A stretch of DNA of 64,000 nucleotides from Proteles cristata cristata (GCA_017311185.1 JAESUZ010001294.1:2046001-2110000), one strand, 5' to 3'. Shown: positions 41,751-53,655, counted from the first letter of the stretch. Numbers and translations are program-made. The notes: a model not told the origin generated them from the sequence alone.

Positions 41751-43074
41751 CTGTCTTCCCAGACCTGGCCCGTTTTCGAAACTGGGCTATTGCCCTGGCG
41801 CTCTGAAGTCCCTCGTGGTCCCCTGGGCCGAGACTGGGATCTAACGCTCTGAGTCCTTGAGACGCAGGATGGAGGGGCTCCGCGTGCTGGGAGAGGGAGG
41901 GAAGGGGCTGGAAAGAGGACATGGGAGAAACAGGGACAGGCGTCTGGCTTTGGTGCTGCTGGAAGCTGGGCTGCGGCCACCCCCCTGCCCAGTGAACAGG
42001 GCACAGGGGCGGCCCGGCCAGGGTCCACAGGGGGCTGAGTCTGTCTGCCAGAACAGTGGAGTGCTCCCCCATCTCCGGGCTTGAGATTCGGCTGGGATGG
42101 CAGAGGCGAGGCCCCGCTCGAGGCAAGTGGCTGCGAGAACCCAGACCCAGGGAGTATCTTGCAGAGGGAGGTTAAACCCAAGGGCCCAAGGGCTCACCCG
42201 AGGTCCCCAACAGGAGAGGGGCTGTGGAGCAGGTGAATCCAGCGGCCCCGGGTCTCAGTGCACTGTTCTGTCCCTGGACCAGTCCCTGGAAGGCTCTAGA
42301 AGGGCAGCACGCCCTGCCCATGAGAAGATCTCATGTCCATGGAACTCTCCCCGTGTCCATCTCCACCCAGACACTGGCCCATCACCCCCCACACACCCAT
42401 CTCATTCTCCCCAGCAACTTCCGGGGGGCGGGGTCTGACAGATGAGCAACTGAGGGCAGGTCTACGCGTACACCCAGGAGAAGCAGACTGGACGCAGGAC
42501 AGCACGGCAGCTGTGAGTCAGCAGAGAAGTCCCATCTGAGCCCCGGGGGCCCGCACCAGGGCACTGCCTGGGCGGCAGGTGGCCAAGCAGAGGATTTCAG
42601 CCTCCCACTGCTCCCCCTGCCCCTGCGGGGGTGCCTAAGGAACCTTCCAGGCTGGTCCCTGATGCATACCTCTGAATGACCTCCGAGAGCAGCTCTGTGT
42701 CCCTCCTCTTCCCAGCACCCAGCCTAAGGCCTGACCCCAGTGGCTGCTCTGGTACTTTTGTCACGTGAATCAGAGAAAAGTGTCAGGCCCAGAGATCATG
42801 GAGCGGGAGACACAGCACTGCAGAAAGGAGTAGAACTCTGGTTGGCTCAGGACTCACAGAGGGCCCTTCGGTTGTCTCCTCCCTGGCCTTGGCCATCCAA
42901 GGAGGGATTTGGGCCAGACCGTGAGCGTGGCCTTTTGGCACTCAGGGCAGAGCCACATGCTAGAAGCGACACCCCTTCCCAGAGTGCCCGAGGCTCTCAT
43001 CACACCCTTATCCACGAGCACTTGGCCAGTGGATCCTCTGTGAGGCTCAGGAAGGCCACAGCCAAGTGGGTCCT
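41751..43074. other. Unassigned GC-rich sequence
   Basis: No gene; frames up to 145 residues overlap on both strands. A possible L2 scrap lies near 42690-42735 (CTGTGTCCCTCCTCTTCCC). Confidence 0.4.
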
Positions 43075-43138
43075 GTCTAGCGCTGGCTCCCAGCATCCAG
43101 CAGCCAGTCACAGATGTTTGCTGAATGAATGAATGAGT
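43075..43138 (+). repeat. L2 3' end with GAAT tail
   Basis: CAGATGTTTGCTGAATGAATG with further GAATGAGTG continues the L2 terminal short repeat. Confidence 0.62.
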
Positions 43139-43799
43139 GTAAGTAACGCTGTTGAAATTGCTTGCCGCCACCAGCACCTTCTTGGTAGCAGAAGATAATC
43201 ACCATGCAGATAAGTTCTCTGTGAGGGGGTCAGGCGGTCTAGCAGGGAGGGCAGCTCAGCAAGGGAGATGCCCTGCGCTCTCATACCAGGGGGCACAATG
43301 AACGGCCAATAAAGGAAGGCAGCCAGGTTTATCAGTCCCTAGAGCAGAGCCCTGCTCCACGCCCACCCACATCTACCACCCAGGCCACGCCTGGGTGGGG
43401 GAAGGGGGGCACAAGGTGAGGGTGTGGAGAGGCACAGACTCACAAGGTGGATAGTCCACTCCCCACCACCCAGCTTCCTGGCCTCTGTGCCCAGTGCCTT
43501 TCTCACCTGCTTTTCAACAACTAGAGAGAGCAGACACCTCGCACCTGGCAAAGCCAGCCACTCCCTACTTGTGCCCACCAGCTTACTCAGCAGGGCAGAG
43601 TCCTCACACGGTCAGCCCTCTGAGACCCCTAAAGGAGGTGGGGAGGGGGGCAGGGAGGTGGGGAGGGGGCAGAACTGACCAACTGGCCCAGCACCTCGAA
43701 TGACCTGAGGCTGGCTCCTAGCAAGGGGTGAAGGAGGAAGGGAGGCAGGCCTTGGGGACAGGGGTCCCAGCCTGCTGCTCTCAGGCTCAGTGGCTCGGG
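43139..43799. other. Unassigned sequence with G-rich 20-bp duplication
   Basis: A G-rich tandem pair, AGGTGGGGAGGGGGGCAGGG (43636-43655) and a 19-bp near copy (43656-43674), carries at least five G-tracts. No gene or repeat family otherwise. Confidence 0.45.
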
Positions 43800-43930
43800 C
43801 ATGTGGCTGCACCTCTGGGGCTCCGATTCTTCCTGTGAAGTGGGGATGACTGTAACAACATCCGTTCCGTAGGTGACTTAGCACACCGGAAGTGCTCAGA
43901 ACAGCGCCCGCACAGAGTAACGGCTGCATT
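43800..43930 (+). repeat. MIR SINE
   Basis: GATTCTTCCTGTGAAGTGGGG, ATGACTGTAACAACATCCG, TAGGTGACTTAGCACACCG and GAAGTGCTCAGAACAGCGCC are the MIR 3' half in sense. Confidence 0.68.
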
Positions 43931-44034
43931 GGCTGCCAGTCCCACCCTTGACCTTATCTGCCATCTTCTGTGATTTCAGGCAGCAGGTACCTGTCCTGTG
44001 ACAGGGCCCGGGGTTCGGGGGGGGTGGGGAGGGC

Positions 44035-44170
44035 GCCTTACATGACCCGGCTTTACCCGGCCCCGCGAGACTGCGATTATCACCCCAGGGGAGCTGGAAG
44101 ACCATCGCTCCCAAGCTGAGTCATTTGCCCGAAGTCACACAGCTGCTAAAGGACGCTGACTCCAGGCCTG
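44035..44170 (-). repeat. MIR SINE
   Basis: GCGATTATCACCCCAGGGGAG, TGAGTCATTTGCCCGAAGTC, ACACAGCTGCTAAAGGACGC and TGACTCCAGGCCTG are antisense MIR with a good ACACAGCT match. Confidence 0.72.
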
Positions 44171-44224
44171 CCATTGTGCGCACCGTCCATGAGGCTATCC
44201 TTTCCCTACCGCTAAACGCTCCGT

Positions 44225-44285
44225 ACGACTGGGGTGAGTCATTTCATTTCTTGGGCCTCTGTTTGTTCATCTGTGCAATGGCCTA
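44225..44285 (+). repeat. MIR SINE core fragment
   Basis: GGGTGAGTCATTTCATTTCTT and CTGTTTGTTCATCTGTGCAAT match the sense core (AAGTTACTTAACC...GTTTCCTCATCTGTAAAAT). Confidence 0.6.
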
Positions 44286-45104
44286 GTTAGTGGTTCTGCC
44301 AGTAGATCTGGTTGGTGGGGGCTGCCTTTGCCGCCGCCTGTGGGGTACAGGGACATGCCCCCAAGGGGAGATGAAGGACCCTGATATTCTCCTTCTTGGT
44401 CGTGAGGCCGTGAGTAAATTCACTCTTCAATAATTCAGAGGATCTAATGAGCGCTGACTTAGAGCCGGCGGGGGAGGGGCCAGGAAGGCTGGACACAGCT
44501 CTCCAGGAGCTCCTGGTTTAGCAGAAGGGTTCTCAGATCCCTTCACTTCCCTCGACCACAGCTACCTTCATCTCTTCTCTAAAACAGGGCCACCGCCGCT
44601 GGTCGAGAGGGGGAAGCCACGGCGGGCAGTGAATATCCCAGCCTCGGGGCCTTGAGGTTGGTGGCTGCGGGAGGGCCCTTGGTGTCCAGCTTTCTAGATC
44701 AGTGGTCACAGGGGCGGGCTCTGCCAGCTGCTCACCCCACACTTTCTTACAACAGCGCGTCTACCCTTCCCATTTATCCAATTGTCTTTTGGGATGAAAA
44801 CGGGTCAATCTCCCTTCCTTGGCATTATGAGAGGGAGACAGCAGTTTGTCGAGAACGAGGCAGATGGCAGGCGAGCCTGGGTCACTTCTCTCATGTCCGT
44901 GTACCTCCAGCCCAACAAAGACAGAGGTGATGTCGGTCATCTGACCAGGAAGCTGGCCCCGCCCACTCTCCTCCTGGCACACAGGGAAGCCCTGTGTCCC
45001 CTGGCCCTGGCTTCCACCACTGGCTCCTCGAACATATCAGATCCCCCAGCCCCTGAAATGCCGGGGTCTCCCTCCCACTCTGGCTGGCATGGCAGACTCT
45101 CATA
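44286..45104. other. Unassigned sequence
   Basis: No gene or repeat recognised. Confidence 0.4.
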
Positions 45105-45250
45105 AATTCCTTGGATTAATGTGAATTGACTGAGTAGAATTGAATTGACTTGAATCTAATTGAAGTGAATTGAATTGGATGCCAGATTACAGGCTTCATC
45201 GGAGCCCACTGAAATCTGGTTTCTCTAAATGCTAATCCATAAATCTGAAA
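45105..45250. promoter_or_regulatory. AT-rich block with repeated GAATTGA words
   Basis: Between 45112 and 45181 the words GTGAATTGA, GAATTGAATTGACTTGAAT, TCTAATTGAAG and GTGAATTGAATTGG recur at irregular spacing. A GCTAATCCATAAATC phrase follows. No repeat family matches. It is either a degenerate tandem array or a dense cluster of AATTG cores. Confidence 0.35.
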
Positions 45251-46489
45251 GGCCAATTCTCACCCCTCGTTGCCACTTCCTCCTTGTTGGACAGAGCGTG
45301 TGGGAGGGGGAATATGGCCAACAGGGGGAGGGACGGCCGGAGTGGGGTTCAGTGATGGTTTCCTCGGGAAAACACCACCTCCCGGCAATACCTCCCAGCG
45401 CACTTTCCAAATCGAGTTTAAGAATGCCATGAAGGCTCATTCCCAGAAACTAAGCAGATGCCACTTGAAGGTCCTTCCTTTGTTTCGATTGCAGGTGGCA
45501 TACATGAGTAGGGGCAGAGCTGGATGACTAAGCTCTAGATCAGATATCAAGTAGGGCCCGCAGAAGAACTGCATGTGATCGGCAAGAAGGATGTTAGCAT
45601 CCTGTGAGTGAAGGACAGACAGAGTGTCAGCTGACAGGCCTGCAAAGCCAGACATTTTCGGGATCCGTTTGTCCTCGACCTCACAGGACCTGGCAGAAGT
45701 GACCACATCCTCCTGGTAAAAGCTCGATCTCAGGGTCTGTGTGTCCTTCTCGGTCTCCTTGGAATGCCCGGCCCGCCTGCCAGCCCTGGGGCTGGAGCGG
45801 CCCTCCCTGGGCCCTCCCTGGGTTCTATTCCTTCTCAAAGTTGATCCCATCCACGTCCCCCTGGTGGGGGAGGGGCAGGCCCCCCTCAGCTGTTTCCGTG
45901 ACAGGGCTCCAGTGACCTTGCAGACCAGAAACCTCACTGGTAACTCCCAGACCCCACAGCCATCCAAGCCCCAGACCCAGAGAGCCACCTGCCCCCTTAG
46001 CTTCCCCACCGTGTGGCTCGAAGTTACCGGCCGCCTGAAATTTCCCTAAGTGAATCCCCTGGCTGACCGCTCCTCCGGCCTTCCCCGGCTGGGTCAAGAG
46101 CGAGAGCAGCCATCAGGACGTCCAAGCCAGAAACGGGCGCTGTCCTTGGCGTCTGCTTCTCCTTCACCCTCCATAGGCAGTCTACCTGCAAACCATGGCA
46201 ATCTTACTTCCTCAGAATCTTTGAGATCCCTCCAGTCATGTCCACTGTGGCCACCTGAGCTGTCCCATGCCTGAGGACCTGAGGACCAAGACAGCAGCCT
46301 CCCTAACTGTTCCCGTACATCCACTGTCGCCACCTCGAATCCACGGTCCACATGCAGCCTGTGTGAAATTGCCATAACGCCGACAGAGGACATCAACTGC
46401 CTATACCTTCAAAGCCGAGAGCTCTTTCCTATGGTTTGGGTGTTAAAGGCCAAGCTCATTAACATGCAGGGGGGAAAAAATCCCACTTA
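45251..46489. other. Unassigned sequence
   Basis: No gene or repeat recognised. The 190-residue minus-strand frame at 45437-46009 lacks a domain. GCCCTCCCTGG is tandemly doubled at about 45798-45820. Confidence 0.4.
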
Positions 46490-46830
46490 CTCCCAGCACC
46501 TGCCTCCCTCTGGATTCCTCATGCTAGACTGACACACTCTTTTCTGCCCAGGACCTTTGCACATGCTATCCCCTCTACCTGGAATGCACTTCCTTCTCCC
46601 CTTCCTACAGTTAGCTCCCACTCATCCTTCAGGCCATACCTCCAACGTTAGTGAAGCCTGCCTTGGCTCAGGCAAAGGCCTTGTCACACCATGTACCTGT
46701 TGCTCGTGTCACTAGCCCCGGCTGGAACTGTACATTTGGTGGCATGGCCATTGATTAGCGTCTGTCTCGTCTCCTAGACTGTAAGACAGGAAAGCTTTGT
46801 TCACCACCCTATTCCCAGGAGCAGCCCTGG
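46490..46830 (+). mobile_element. L2 LINE 3' region
   Basis: GGACCTTTGCACATGCTATC, CCTCTACCTGGAATGCACTTC, GCTCCCACTCATCCTTCAGG, AGTGAAGCCTGCCTTGG, GATTAGCGTCTGTCTCG and CCTAGACTGTAAGACAGG are L2 in sense, in consensus order. No open coding remains. Confidence 0.85.
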
Positions 46831-47687
46831 GTCCCGCAAGGCACGGGGCCAATGTGAGAGTCCCACTTATATCCAGGCCAGCCTCCTTTGTCGCCCCTGA
46901 GACAGCTTTCTCACCGTCACCTGCTGGGCTTGGCTTGCTCATGACCCCACCCACTCCGTCCTGTAAATCTCTTCCCTCTTCCCTGCATCTAGCTGAACTC
47001 ACCCCTTCTGAGGCTCAGCTCATGTTAAATTCCAAGAAGCAGCTATGAAACAGTCATCAGGAGGATGGCTGGGAGGGACACTGGGTGTTGAAACTTTTGT
47101 CTACCTCATTTGAGAATATACTCAGTTCCCCATGGCCTGGTGGTGCTTCCTGGTAGGCAGAACCTGAGCAATAAAAGCATATGCTCTTCGGCCACATTTC
47201 CAGAAACAGAAACTTTCCCACTTGCTGTGGAGGGTGAAGTCTGAGAAATCTCCAAATGCCATCAGCCCCGCTGAGAATCCCATCTCACTTAAACCAAAGA
47301 ACTCCTAGGAAATCATCTGGAAAGCTCACCGAGCACGAACGTGGGGCCGGGCTGCAGCTAAGGGCGGGGGTGGCCCCAGTGTGACTTGACCTAAGCGAGG
47401 CCCTGGAGGTTCGCAAGAGGATCAGGGAGAGGTGGGGAGGTCCCCTCGCCTTAACGCGACCAGCACCTCATTTACAAAAGGGACTTTTAAAGGCTGAGCC
47501 CAAGAGGGGAAGTCAGACACCTCTGAGAGCTTGGGCAAGGTTTACTGCCCAGGGGGGACACCGCAGATGAAAATCAAGACTGTCCCTTCAGGGAAGAGAG
47601 AAAAAACATCAAGCCCCACATCCTTCCTGGCCATCAGATGATGAGTCCCTGGAGTCCCCAGGGATAGTGCTGAGGAACATTCCAGCA
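46831..47687. other. Unassigned sequence
   Basis: No gene or repeat recognised. Confidence 0.4.
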
Positions 47688-47880
47688 CAGCAGGAGAATC
47701 ATCAAATGGCAGGGCCAGAAAGGGCCATGAAACTCATCCAGCCCAATCCCCTATTTGACAAACTGGGAAACCGAGCCCAGAGAGCGCACTGGACTTCCTC
47801 AAGGCAACCAAATAATCTCGTGGCATAATTAGGGCTACAACCTGGGCTCTCAGAGGCTTCTGTGCATCGAGCTATATTGC
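47688..47880 (-). repeat. MIR3-type SINE
   Basis: AAATGGCAGGGCCAGAAAGGG, CATCCAGCCCAATCCCCTATT, TTGACAAACTGGGAAACCGAG, CTTCCTCAAGGCAACCAAATA and CTACAACCTGGGCTCTCAG are antisense MIR3, nearly full length. Confidence 0.75.
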
Positions 47881-48149
47881 CGAGTAGGTGGCTCAGAGCC
47901 CGTCACCCTGCCTGGCTGTCCCACCGCCTATTCTATCCACCGACTGCTACCCAGTGAGGCTGAGGGGAGGCTGGCCGCTCTTCAGCTGGGAGCTAGTGGA
48001 ATGGATTCAGGGCGGGGACAGGTCTCACGCCAATATTCATTGAATACGCATCCTGGCGCTTGATGCTGTGCTTTCCGTACTAGATCTCGTAGTGGTGGAT
48101 TAAAGACAACTGCAGTTTTGGGCTCCTGCTCTCGTCAAGGCGAAGTGCA

Positions 48150-48600
48150 AGCTTTAAACTTGGGCTGGCCTTGGTGACTCGGGTGACCAAAATAACAGGC
48201 TAGATGAATGCAGCAGAAGTGACATTGCAGGCTTCTAAGGCTGGCACTTTCCACCTGGGGTTCTTGGAGCACTTGGTGTCACGGGCGGCCTCTCAGAGCC
48301 CCATTCTGTGAGAAGGCCAAGTACATGGGAGACCATGTGTGGCCGTTCACGTGGAGAGCCCCCCAAGCTCTCAGCAGACAGTCGGCAGCCAATGACAGCC
48401 CAGGGTATGGGCCATCTTACAGGTGCAGGCCAGGTGACCCTCAGGGACAGCAGTCCAGCTGCCACCTGATGGCGATCACCTGGGAGACCCCCAGCAAGAA
48501 CGGCCCGCTGAGTACCGTCTACCCACAGAGCTATGAAAGAGAATAACGCTTTCACGTCACTAAGTACTGTCGTGCTTTGCTACACAGCAGTAGACTTCAA
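48150..48600 (+). mobile_element. MLT1-type LTR (ERVL-MaLR)
   Basis: GCTGGCCTTGGTGACTCGG, AGCAGAAGTGACATTGCAGG, GGAGACCATGTGTGGCC, CAGCCAATGACAGCCC, GATGGCGATCACCTGGGAG, ACTAAGTACTGTCGTGC and TACACAGCAGTAGAC follow the MLT1 LTR order. Decayed solo LTR. Confidence 0.75.
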
Positions 48601-48639
48601 CATTCATTCCCCATTCTCAGCGACTCCTGCGGGTGGTCC

Positions 48640-48770
48640 CAGGGCCCGTTTCCAATTTGCAAATGAGGAAATCCAGGTCCACAGAACTCACTTGCTCAAA
48701 GTCACCCCACTAGACAAATGGCAGATCTAAGAATCAGCCAGCCCACTAAACTCCTTCTGGCCAAATGGTG
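48640..48770 (-). repeat. MIR SINE
   Basis: GTTTCCAATTTGCAAATGAGG, TTGCTCAAAGTCACCCCACTA and GACAAATGGCAGATCTAAG match antisense MIR. Confidence 0.68.
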
Positions 48771-49124
48771 CTGAGGTATCAATCCCCAGCACGTGTCCCT
48801 GTTTGTCCTTCTGACCTTGGACTAACAGGGACCAGGGAGTCTGAGTAGTGACATCAGGGATGCACCCAAACTGGCCATGGGACTTGTCTGGCTCTGGGAG
48901 CAGAACTTCTCCTGTGTGAAAGGTATATCCATGTTGACAAGTCTCCTGAGTTTATGAGGCAGGACTTCACAGGCTGGTGGGGGTGGGGGGGTCACCAGAG
49001 ACTGTGCCACCCACCCAGAGGTGGGTGAAGCTCACGGCACACTTTGCAAGAGGGCGGAGACACTTTCCTTCCACCAGGTAGTCGAGGGGGTCAGGAGGCC
49101 ACCTCGCTACCTCCTGAGGAAGCA
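48771..49124. other. Unassigned sequence
   Basis: No gene or repeat recognised. Confidence 0.4.
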
Positions 49125-49250
49125 GCCTTGCAGTTGAACTTGGAAGGATGAGGAAGACGGTGCCCAGTAGAGACAGAAAACACAAAATGCAGAGATGGAG
49201 GGATGGGGGGGAAGGAGGGCCAGGGGTGTGGGATTATGACAGCGGCTCCT
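49125..49250 (-). repeat. Possible antisense L2 fragment
   Basis: GAACTTGGAAGGATGAGGAAG resembles the antisense L2 phrase CTTGAAGGATGAGTAGG. Short and diverged. Confidence 0.38.
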
Positions 49251-51139
49251 AAAGGTGGGGATGTGGGTTCCTCGGGGACCTTAGGCCCCGGAGTGCACGC
49301 CTTGACTGTTGGGTTAAGACATTTGGGCTTTGCCCCAGGACATTTGGGCTTGAGCAGCATCTGGGAGCCCCGAGGATGAGGTCCTGAACGGAGCCCCCCC
49401 TTCCCTGCTGCCCCCCCTCACGAACCTTCTCCCTGGCTGTGACCCGTCCCCAACCACTGCCACCGGTATGGCAATCCCAGGGCAGCAAGAGTGAGGGGAA
49501 AATGGAAATGAAGCAGGGAAGGGGGGACGCAAATATGAGGTGGGCTGTCGTTAAGCCGGCCACAGCATCACAGTCCATCTCGCGGCCACCTGGGAAGCCT
49601 TCCAGACAGGCCCTGTGGAATTGCTGAGTCCGGGAACAGGCCATTATGAGAAACAGGGAACGATTTATCTTCTGGCTCCTACTCATCTCCTGCCTCCCAC
49701 AGGTCAAGGTTATCTCCACAGGGAGCTGACACTGCCCTGCAAATCTGGGTTGCACTGGGGCCTTCTAGGCAGCCTCTGGGAAAGCCAAACCCCACATCCT
49801 TGGCACAGCATTTCATCCGAGCCCAGAGTGGAGGGTCCACTTGGGTCAAACACAGGCATGGAAGCCATTGTGGCTCCCACCACAGTGGGCGTGAGGGAGT
49901 TTGCGCCAAAGACAGGCCCTTGCCCCCCAGGGAGAGTGGGGAGGTAGGGGGTCTGAAGAATGAGATGCTCAGGTCCACTCACCAAGGGGTCCAGAACACC
50001 CCTGTGAAGTACAAATCCAGACCTGGTGTGAAAACAGGTAATGCCTTAAAACCACAGAGGCATCATTGCTGGAAAATAAAGCTCTACAGGAATGCCAGGG
50101 GCAGGGGCAGAGCAGCCCCCATAGCAGGGGAGGCCCAGGGATGTCCCCTCCCTCAGGGCTCTGTGCATCCTGCCTCTCTTCATTCCCAGTCTCTGGAAGC
50201 AGCCCCTGAGATTAGGATTCATGGGAAAGCGATTTATTAGGGAAAGACTCTCAGAAGAAACCAGTAAATGATCGGAGAAAGCAGGACGGGGATGGGGAGG
50301 AAGCAAAGCCAAGCTGGAACGTGACCTCGGGCAGAGCTTGGCCAAGGTCACCTCCACTTGCTCCCCCAGGGGGACCCTGTGGTTGAGTTGCTCCTTAGAC
50401 TTACCCCAGCCCAGACAAGGGAGTGTGGCTCCGTATGTCCCCACCATAGATCATCGGTCAAGAGCCACAGGCAGGGGCCTTAGATGCCAAGTTCGCTCTC
50501 TGCTAAACTCTGAAGAAAGAGCATCGAGTGATTAGAGAGCAAAGGCATGCCAGAGGTGGAAAAAAGACAGAGGACGCAGAATGAGTCATGACCGTCTTAC
50601 TTCCCTACAGCACATCTATGACACACTGCTTGGACCAAAAGGAAGCATTCGTCTGTCCTTACAGACGGCTAGTTAGTGAAAGCCGTATTTTCAGAAGTCC
50701 GGGGTGATTTTTGAAGCACAGTTTGGGGTTATGTGTGGCATACTTCTGTCCAAGGTTTTGAAAATTCTGCCTGGCTTTGGTGAGCAATAAAAATACTTGC
50801 TGGGGCCCGAAATCCTGCAGCGTGGATGATAATGATGATGATTGAAACACGTTGGCTTGAAAATGTTCTCCATGTCCCAAGCTCCATATGGGTCACCCTG
50901 ACTTTCGATTGCCAGAGTCTGCAGCTATGGGTTGTAACCGAGGAACCAGGCCTGCGAGTAGAAAATCGGTCCCCCTCTGAGCCACACAGAACATCAGACA
51001 GTCCCACAATGGTTCCCGACTATGGAAGTAGCCACGTGTTACTCTTCACCTTGAAAGCTTTGTCCGATCAATCACTAAAGAGTGACTGCAATTGCCGATA
51101 CTGACATCCGTCATGGTGACAGTGGACGCCGAGGGGGCA
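49251..51139. other. Unassigned sequence
   Basis: No exon or repeat family supported over about 1.9 kb. A direct repeat GACATTTGGGCTT occurs twice within 35 bp near 49317-49352. Confidence 0.4.
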
Positions 51140-51280
51140 TTTACGGTGTGCTGTTCCAGATGCTTTTCCTACAGTAATTCACTGCATCCTCACAGCTACC
51201 CCAGGAGGGACTGCTATGGTCGCCGTTTTACAGCGAAGGAGACTTAGGCACTGTTCAATTCGTCCTGTGACACAGCCCAG
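51140..51280 (-). repeat. MIR SINE
   Basis: CTACAGTAATTCACTGCATCC, TCACAGCTACCCCAGGAGGG, GCCGTTTTACAGCGAAGGAG and TGTGACACAGCCCAGGACTG are antisense MIR in order. Confidence 0.72.
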
Positions 51281-51464
51281 GACTGGACCCCTGGCAGCCT
51301 GGCTCCAGAGACCACAGTTATAATGTGCCCCTTCCTTCCTCACTGGGTCACCAGGCACGACACCAGGCATGGCATGGCAGAGTGTGGCCACAGCAATGGC
51401 TCCCATCGTATGTGTTCTTCCTAGAAGACTCAGACACTCTTCCCATGAAGGGGCGGAGCCTGGG

Positions 51465-51890
51465 TTCCCTCCCCCTTTTGTGATTGGTTCAACCAACATA
51501 GTCCATCAGTAGTGACCCCCTGTGACCTCTGACATAGGTCATAAAAGGCGCTGCTGTTTCTCTTCTGCTCACATGACGTCCCAACCTTCCTGCAAGCCGC
51601 CAGACTTCTCTGAGGCCACCATGCTGCAAGGAAGCCCAAACCAGCCCATGTGGGGAGTCCACATGGCGAGGCCCTGAGGCCCCACGACACGAGAGATGCT
51701 TGGTTGGCCTCCGGCTGACTTCCAGCCCCTCGTGTTGTAGGCTCCAACCACCTTGTGACAAAACCACAGGATACATTCAGAGCCAGAACCACCAGACAAG
51801 CCTTTCTTGAATTCCTTACCCACCCAAACCATGAAGTAATACATTGCTACACCAATAGTCATAGTCATGGTCATGGTCATAGGAACAGTT
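51465..51890 (+). mobile_element. MLT1-type LTR (ERVL-MaLR)
   Basis: TTGTGATTGGTTCAACC, CTGACATAGGTCATAAAAGGC, CTGCTGTTTCTCTTCTGCTC, CCATGTGGGGAGTCCACATGG, CGACACGAGAGATGCTTGG, GTGACAAAACCACAGG and GTAATACATTGCTACACC fit an MLT1-class LTR. Near its end the hexamer TCATAG/TCATGG repeats about five times (51858-51882). Confidence 0.7.
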
Positions 51891-52264
51891 GGAACAGCTA
51901 GCAATCCAGCACAGACTCTATAGGAAAAAGCACCACAGGGAGAGTGGCTGGGTAGAGGGGAGGGCAGGGAGCGCCCCTCGGGGACTGAAGTGGCCAGGGA
52001 AGGAGGGCTTGAAGGATGACGAGATTCAGGTAAGACGAAAAGCAGCCTGAAGCCTGAGGAGAGGTAGAAGGGTGTGGACAGAGCTGTGGAAGCACAGAGG
52101 CAAATGCTGTCTGCAGAGTACAATGAGGAACTCACTAACTAGAGTAGAGGCTCCCAGAGAGGCGAAAGGTGAGCTTGGAAAGGGGACCGGGGCCTCCCGG
52201 AGAACCTTGGATGTTCGGCTACCTGTCTGGATTCCACGGCCATGAGGAGCCGTGAAATACTGGC

Positions 52265-52490
52265 AGCAGTGGTAAAAGCAGCTGGTGTTTCTTGGGTACT
52301 TGTGAGCAGCCGGGACTCTGCAACGACTTCACATTCAGAGCTTACAAAACCCAGTGAGAGCTTATGTGCCGCATCAGAAGAAACTGAGGCTCGGAGCATT
52401 GAGCTAGTCCGTCCAAGCTCCCCCAGCTCTAGTAAGTTTCAGAGCCTAGATTCCAACCTGGATCTGCTCAGCTCCCACACTCGGGCCTAA
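52265..52490 (-). repeat. MIR SINE
   Basis: CAACGACTTCACATTCAGAGC, GAAACTGAGGCTCGGAGC, CTCTAGTAAGTTTCAGAGCC and TTCCAACCTGGATCTGC are antisense MIR, fairly complete. Confidence 0.72.
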
Positions 52491-52569
52491 GGACACATGC
52501 CCCTGGAAGACATTCTCCCCACTGGGATGTCACAATCAAAGCCAAGTACCAGAAAGTTCACTCCGGCAC

Positions 52570-52720
52570 CACTGGCAAGATGAACTTGAGGCCATGGTGT
52601 AAGATGTGAGTCTGGAGGTAAGAAGGCCAGCTAGGAGACCGTAGCAATCATCTTGGCAACAGGGGCTAAGGCTCTGTCTTCGCTAGACGGGGGCTGTAGG
52701 CACGGGAAGGCCAGAGTCAA
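52570..52720 (-). repeat. Possible antisense L2 fragment
   Basis: AGGCCAGCTAGGAGACCGTAG then CAATCATCTTGGCAACAGG resembles the antisense L2 phrase CCAGTTAGGAGGCTATTGCAATAATCC. Confidence 0.45.
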
Positions 52721-52984
52721 GGCTGAAATACGATTCCTTGCATTGCATGCTTCTCGAAAAGGAGAAAGTCAGCAGGAGCGAACTTCTTTAAGCCAGGAAC
52801 TGTGAATCTGGAGCTCATCCTGGGGCCGGTCCTTCTTCCTCAGAGGTTCCTTCCACGAGTGAAGGCCAGGAAGCCTAACCTCAAGCCCTCCTTGACCTTC
52901 TGAGATTGCAACACGACAAAAGAGGAACAGAGACACAGGCACCCCACATCACCAAAACAAATTAAGATAGAAGAAATGGCATTG

Positions 52985-53095
52985 GGCTTGGTTTTGACAT
53001 AGGGTACTTGACATTCAGTCTCGGGTTCTCACCCCAACCCTGTTCTCTCACCAGCTGTGTGGCCGTAGGCAAAGCCACTTCCTCTATCTCGAATG
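52985..53095 (+). repeat. MIR SINE fragment
   Basis: ATTCAGTCTCGGGTTCTCACC, AGCTGTGTGGCCGTAGGCAA and AGCCACTTCCTCTATCTCG follow the sense MIR tRNA-core part. Confidence 0.68.
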
Positions 53096-53229
53096 CCACA
53101 CCCAGCACTGTCGTTCTGGACCTGCCTCAGTCTCTCTTGTGCTCACTCCAGGAGAACGTGGACCTAAGAAGTGGACAAATCCGATCCTACAGATGGTCAC
53201 ATCACCGCACCTTTCCCGACCCCCAGATC

Positions 53230-53655
53230 CTCTGCTACTTGACTTTGGGGCTACTCTCATGAAGAAGTGGATCCAACGCCTAGACCCACCTTGAATCTGA
53301 GCTGACCACGTGACTTGCTTTGGCCAACAGGATGTGGCAGAAGTGATCGCCTGCTTCCCAGTGCAACCCTCAGCTGGGCTTATGCGCTCTCATGCTTGGC
53401 AACTACCGCGAGAACTGGCCCGAGCCGGCCTGCTGGAGGGTGAGAGCGCTGGGGCACCACGCCCAGAGCAGCTCGGAGCCACGGGAGGGCATCCAGGTGG
53501 GATCAGGTGGGCCGCCTCCCTGCCCGCCTGCAGCTGACCACACACCAGATGAGATGGATGTCCGTGACCCTGTAGCGTCTTGAGGAATAATGAATGGCTG
53601 TTGAACACCGTCATCGGGGTGCCCTGATCAGCAGCAGTGGCTAACTGACAGAGGC
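53230..53655 (+). mobile_element. MLT1-type LTR (ERVL-MaLR)
   Basis: CTGACCACGTGACTTGCTTTG, GCCAACAGGATGTGGCAGAAG, CTGCAGCTGACCACACACC, GGAATAATGAATGGCTGTTG and GCAGCAGTGGCTAACTGACAG are diagnostic MLT1 LTR blocks, the last being the 3' terminus. Same orientation as the LTRs at 48150 and 51465. Confidence 0.82.
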
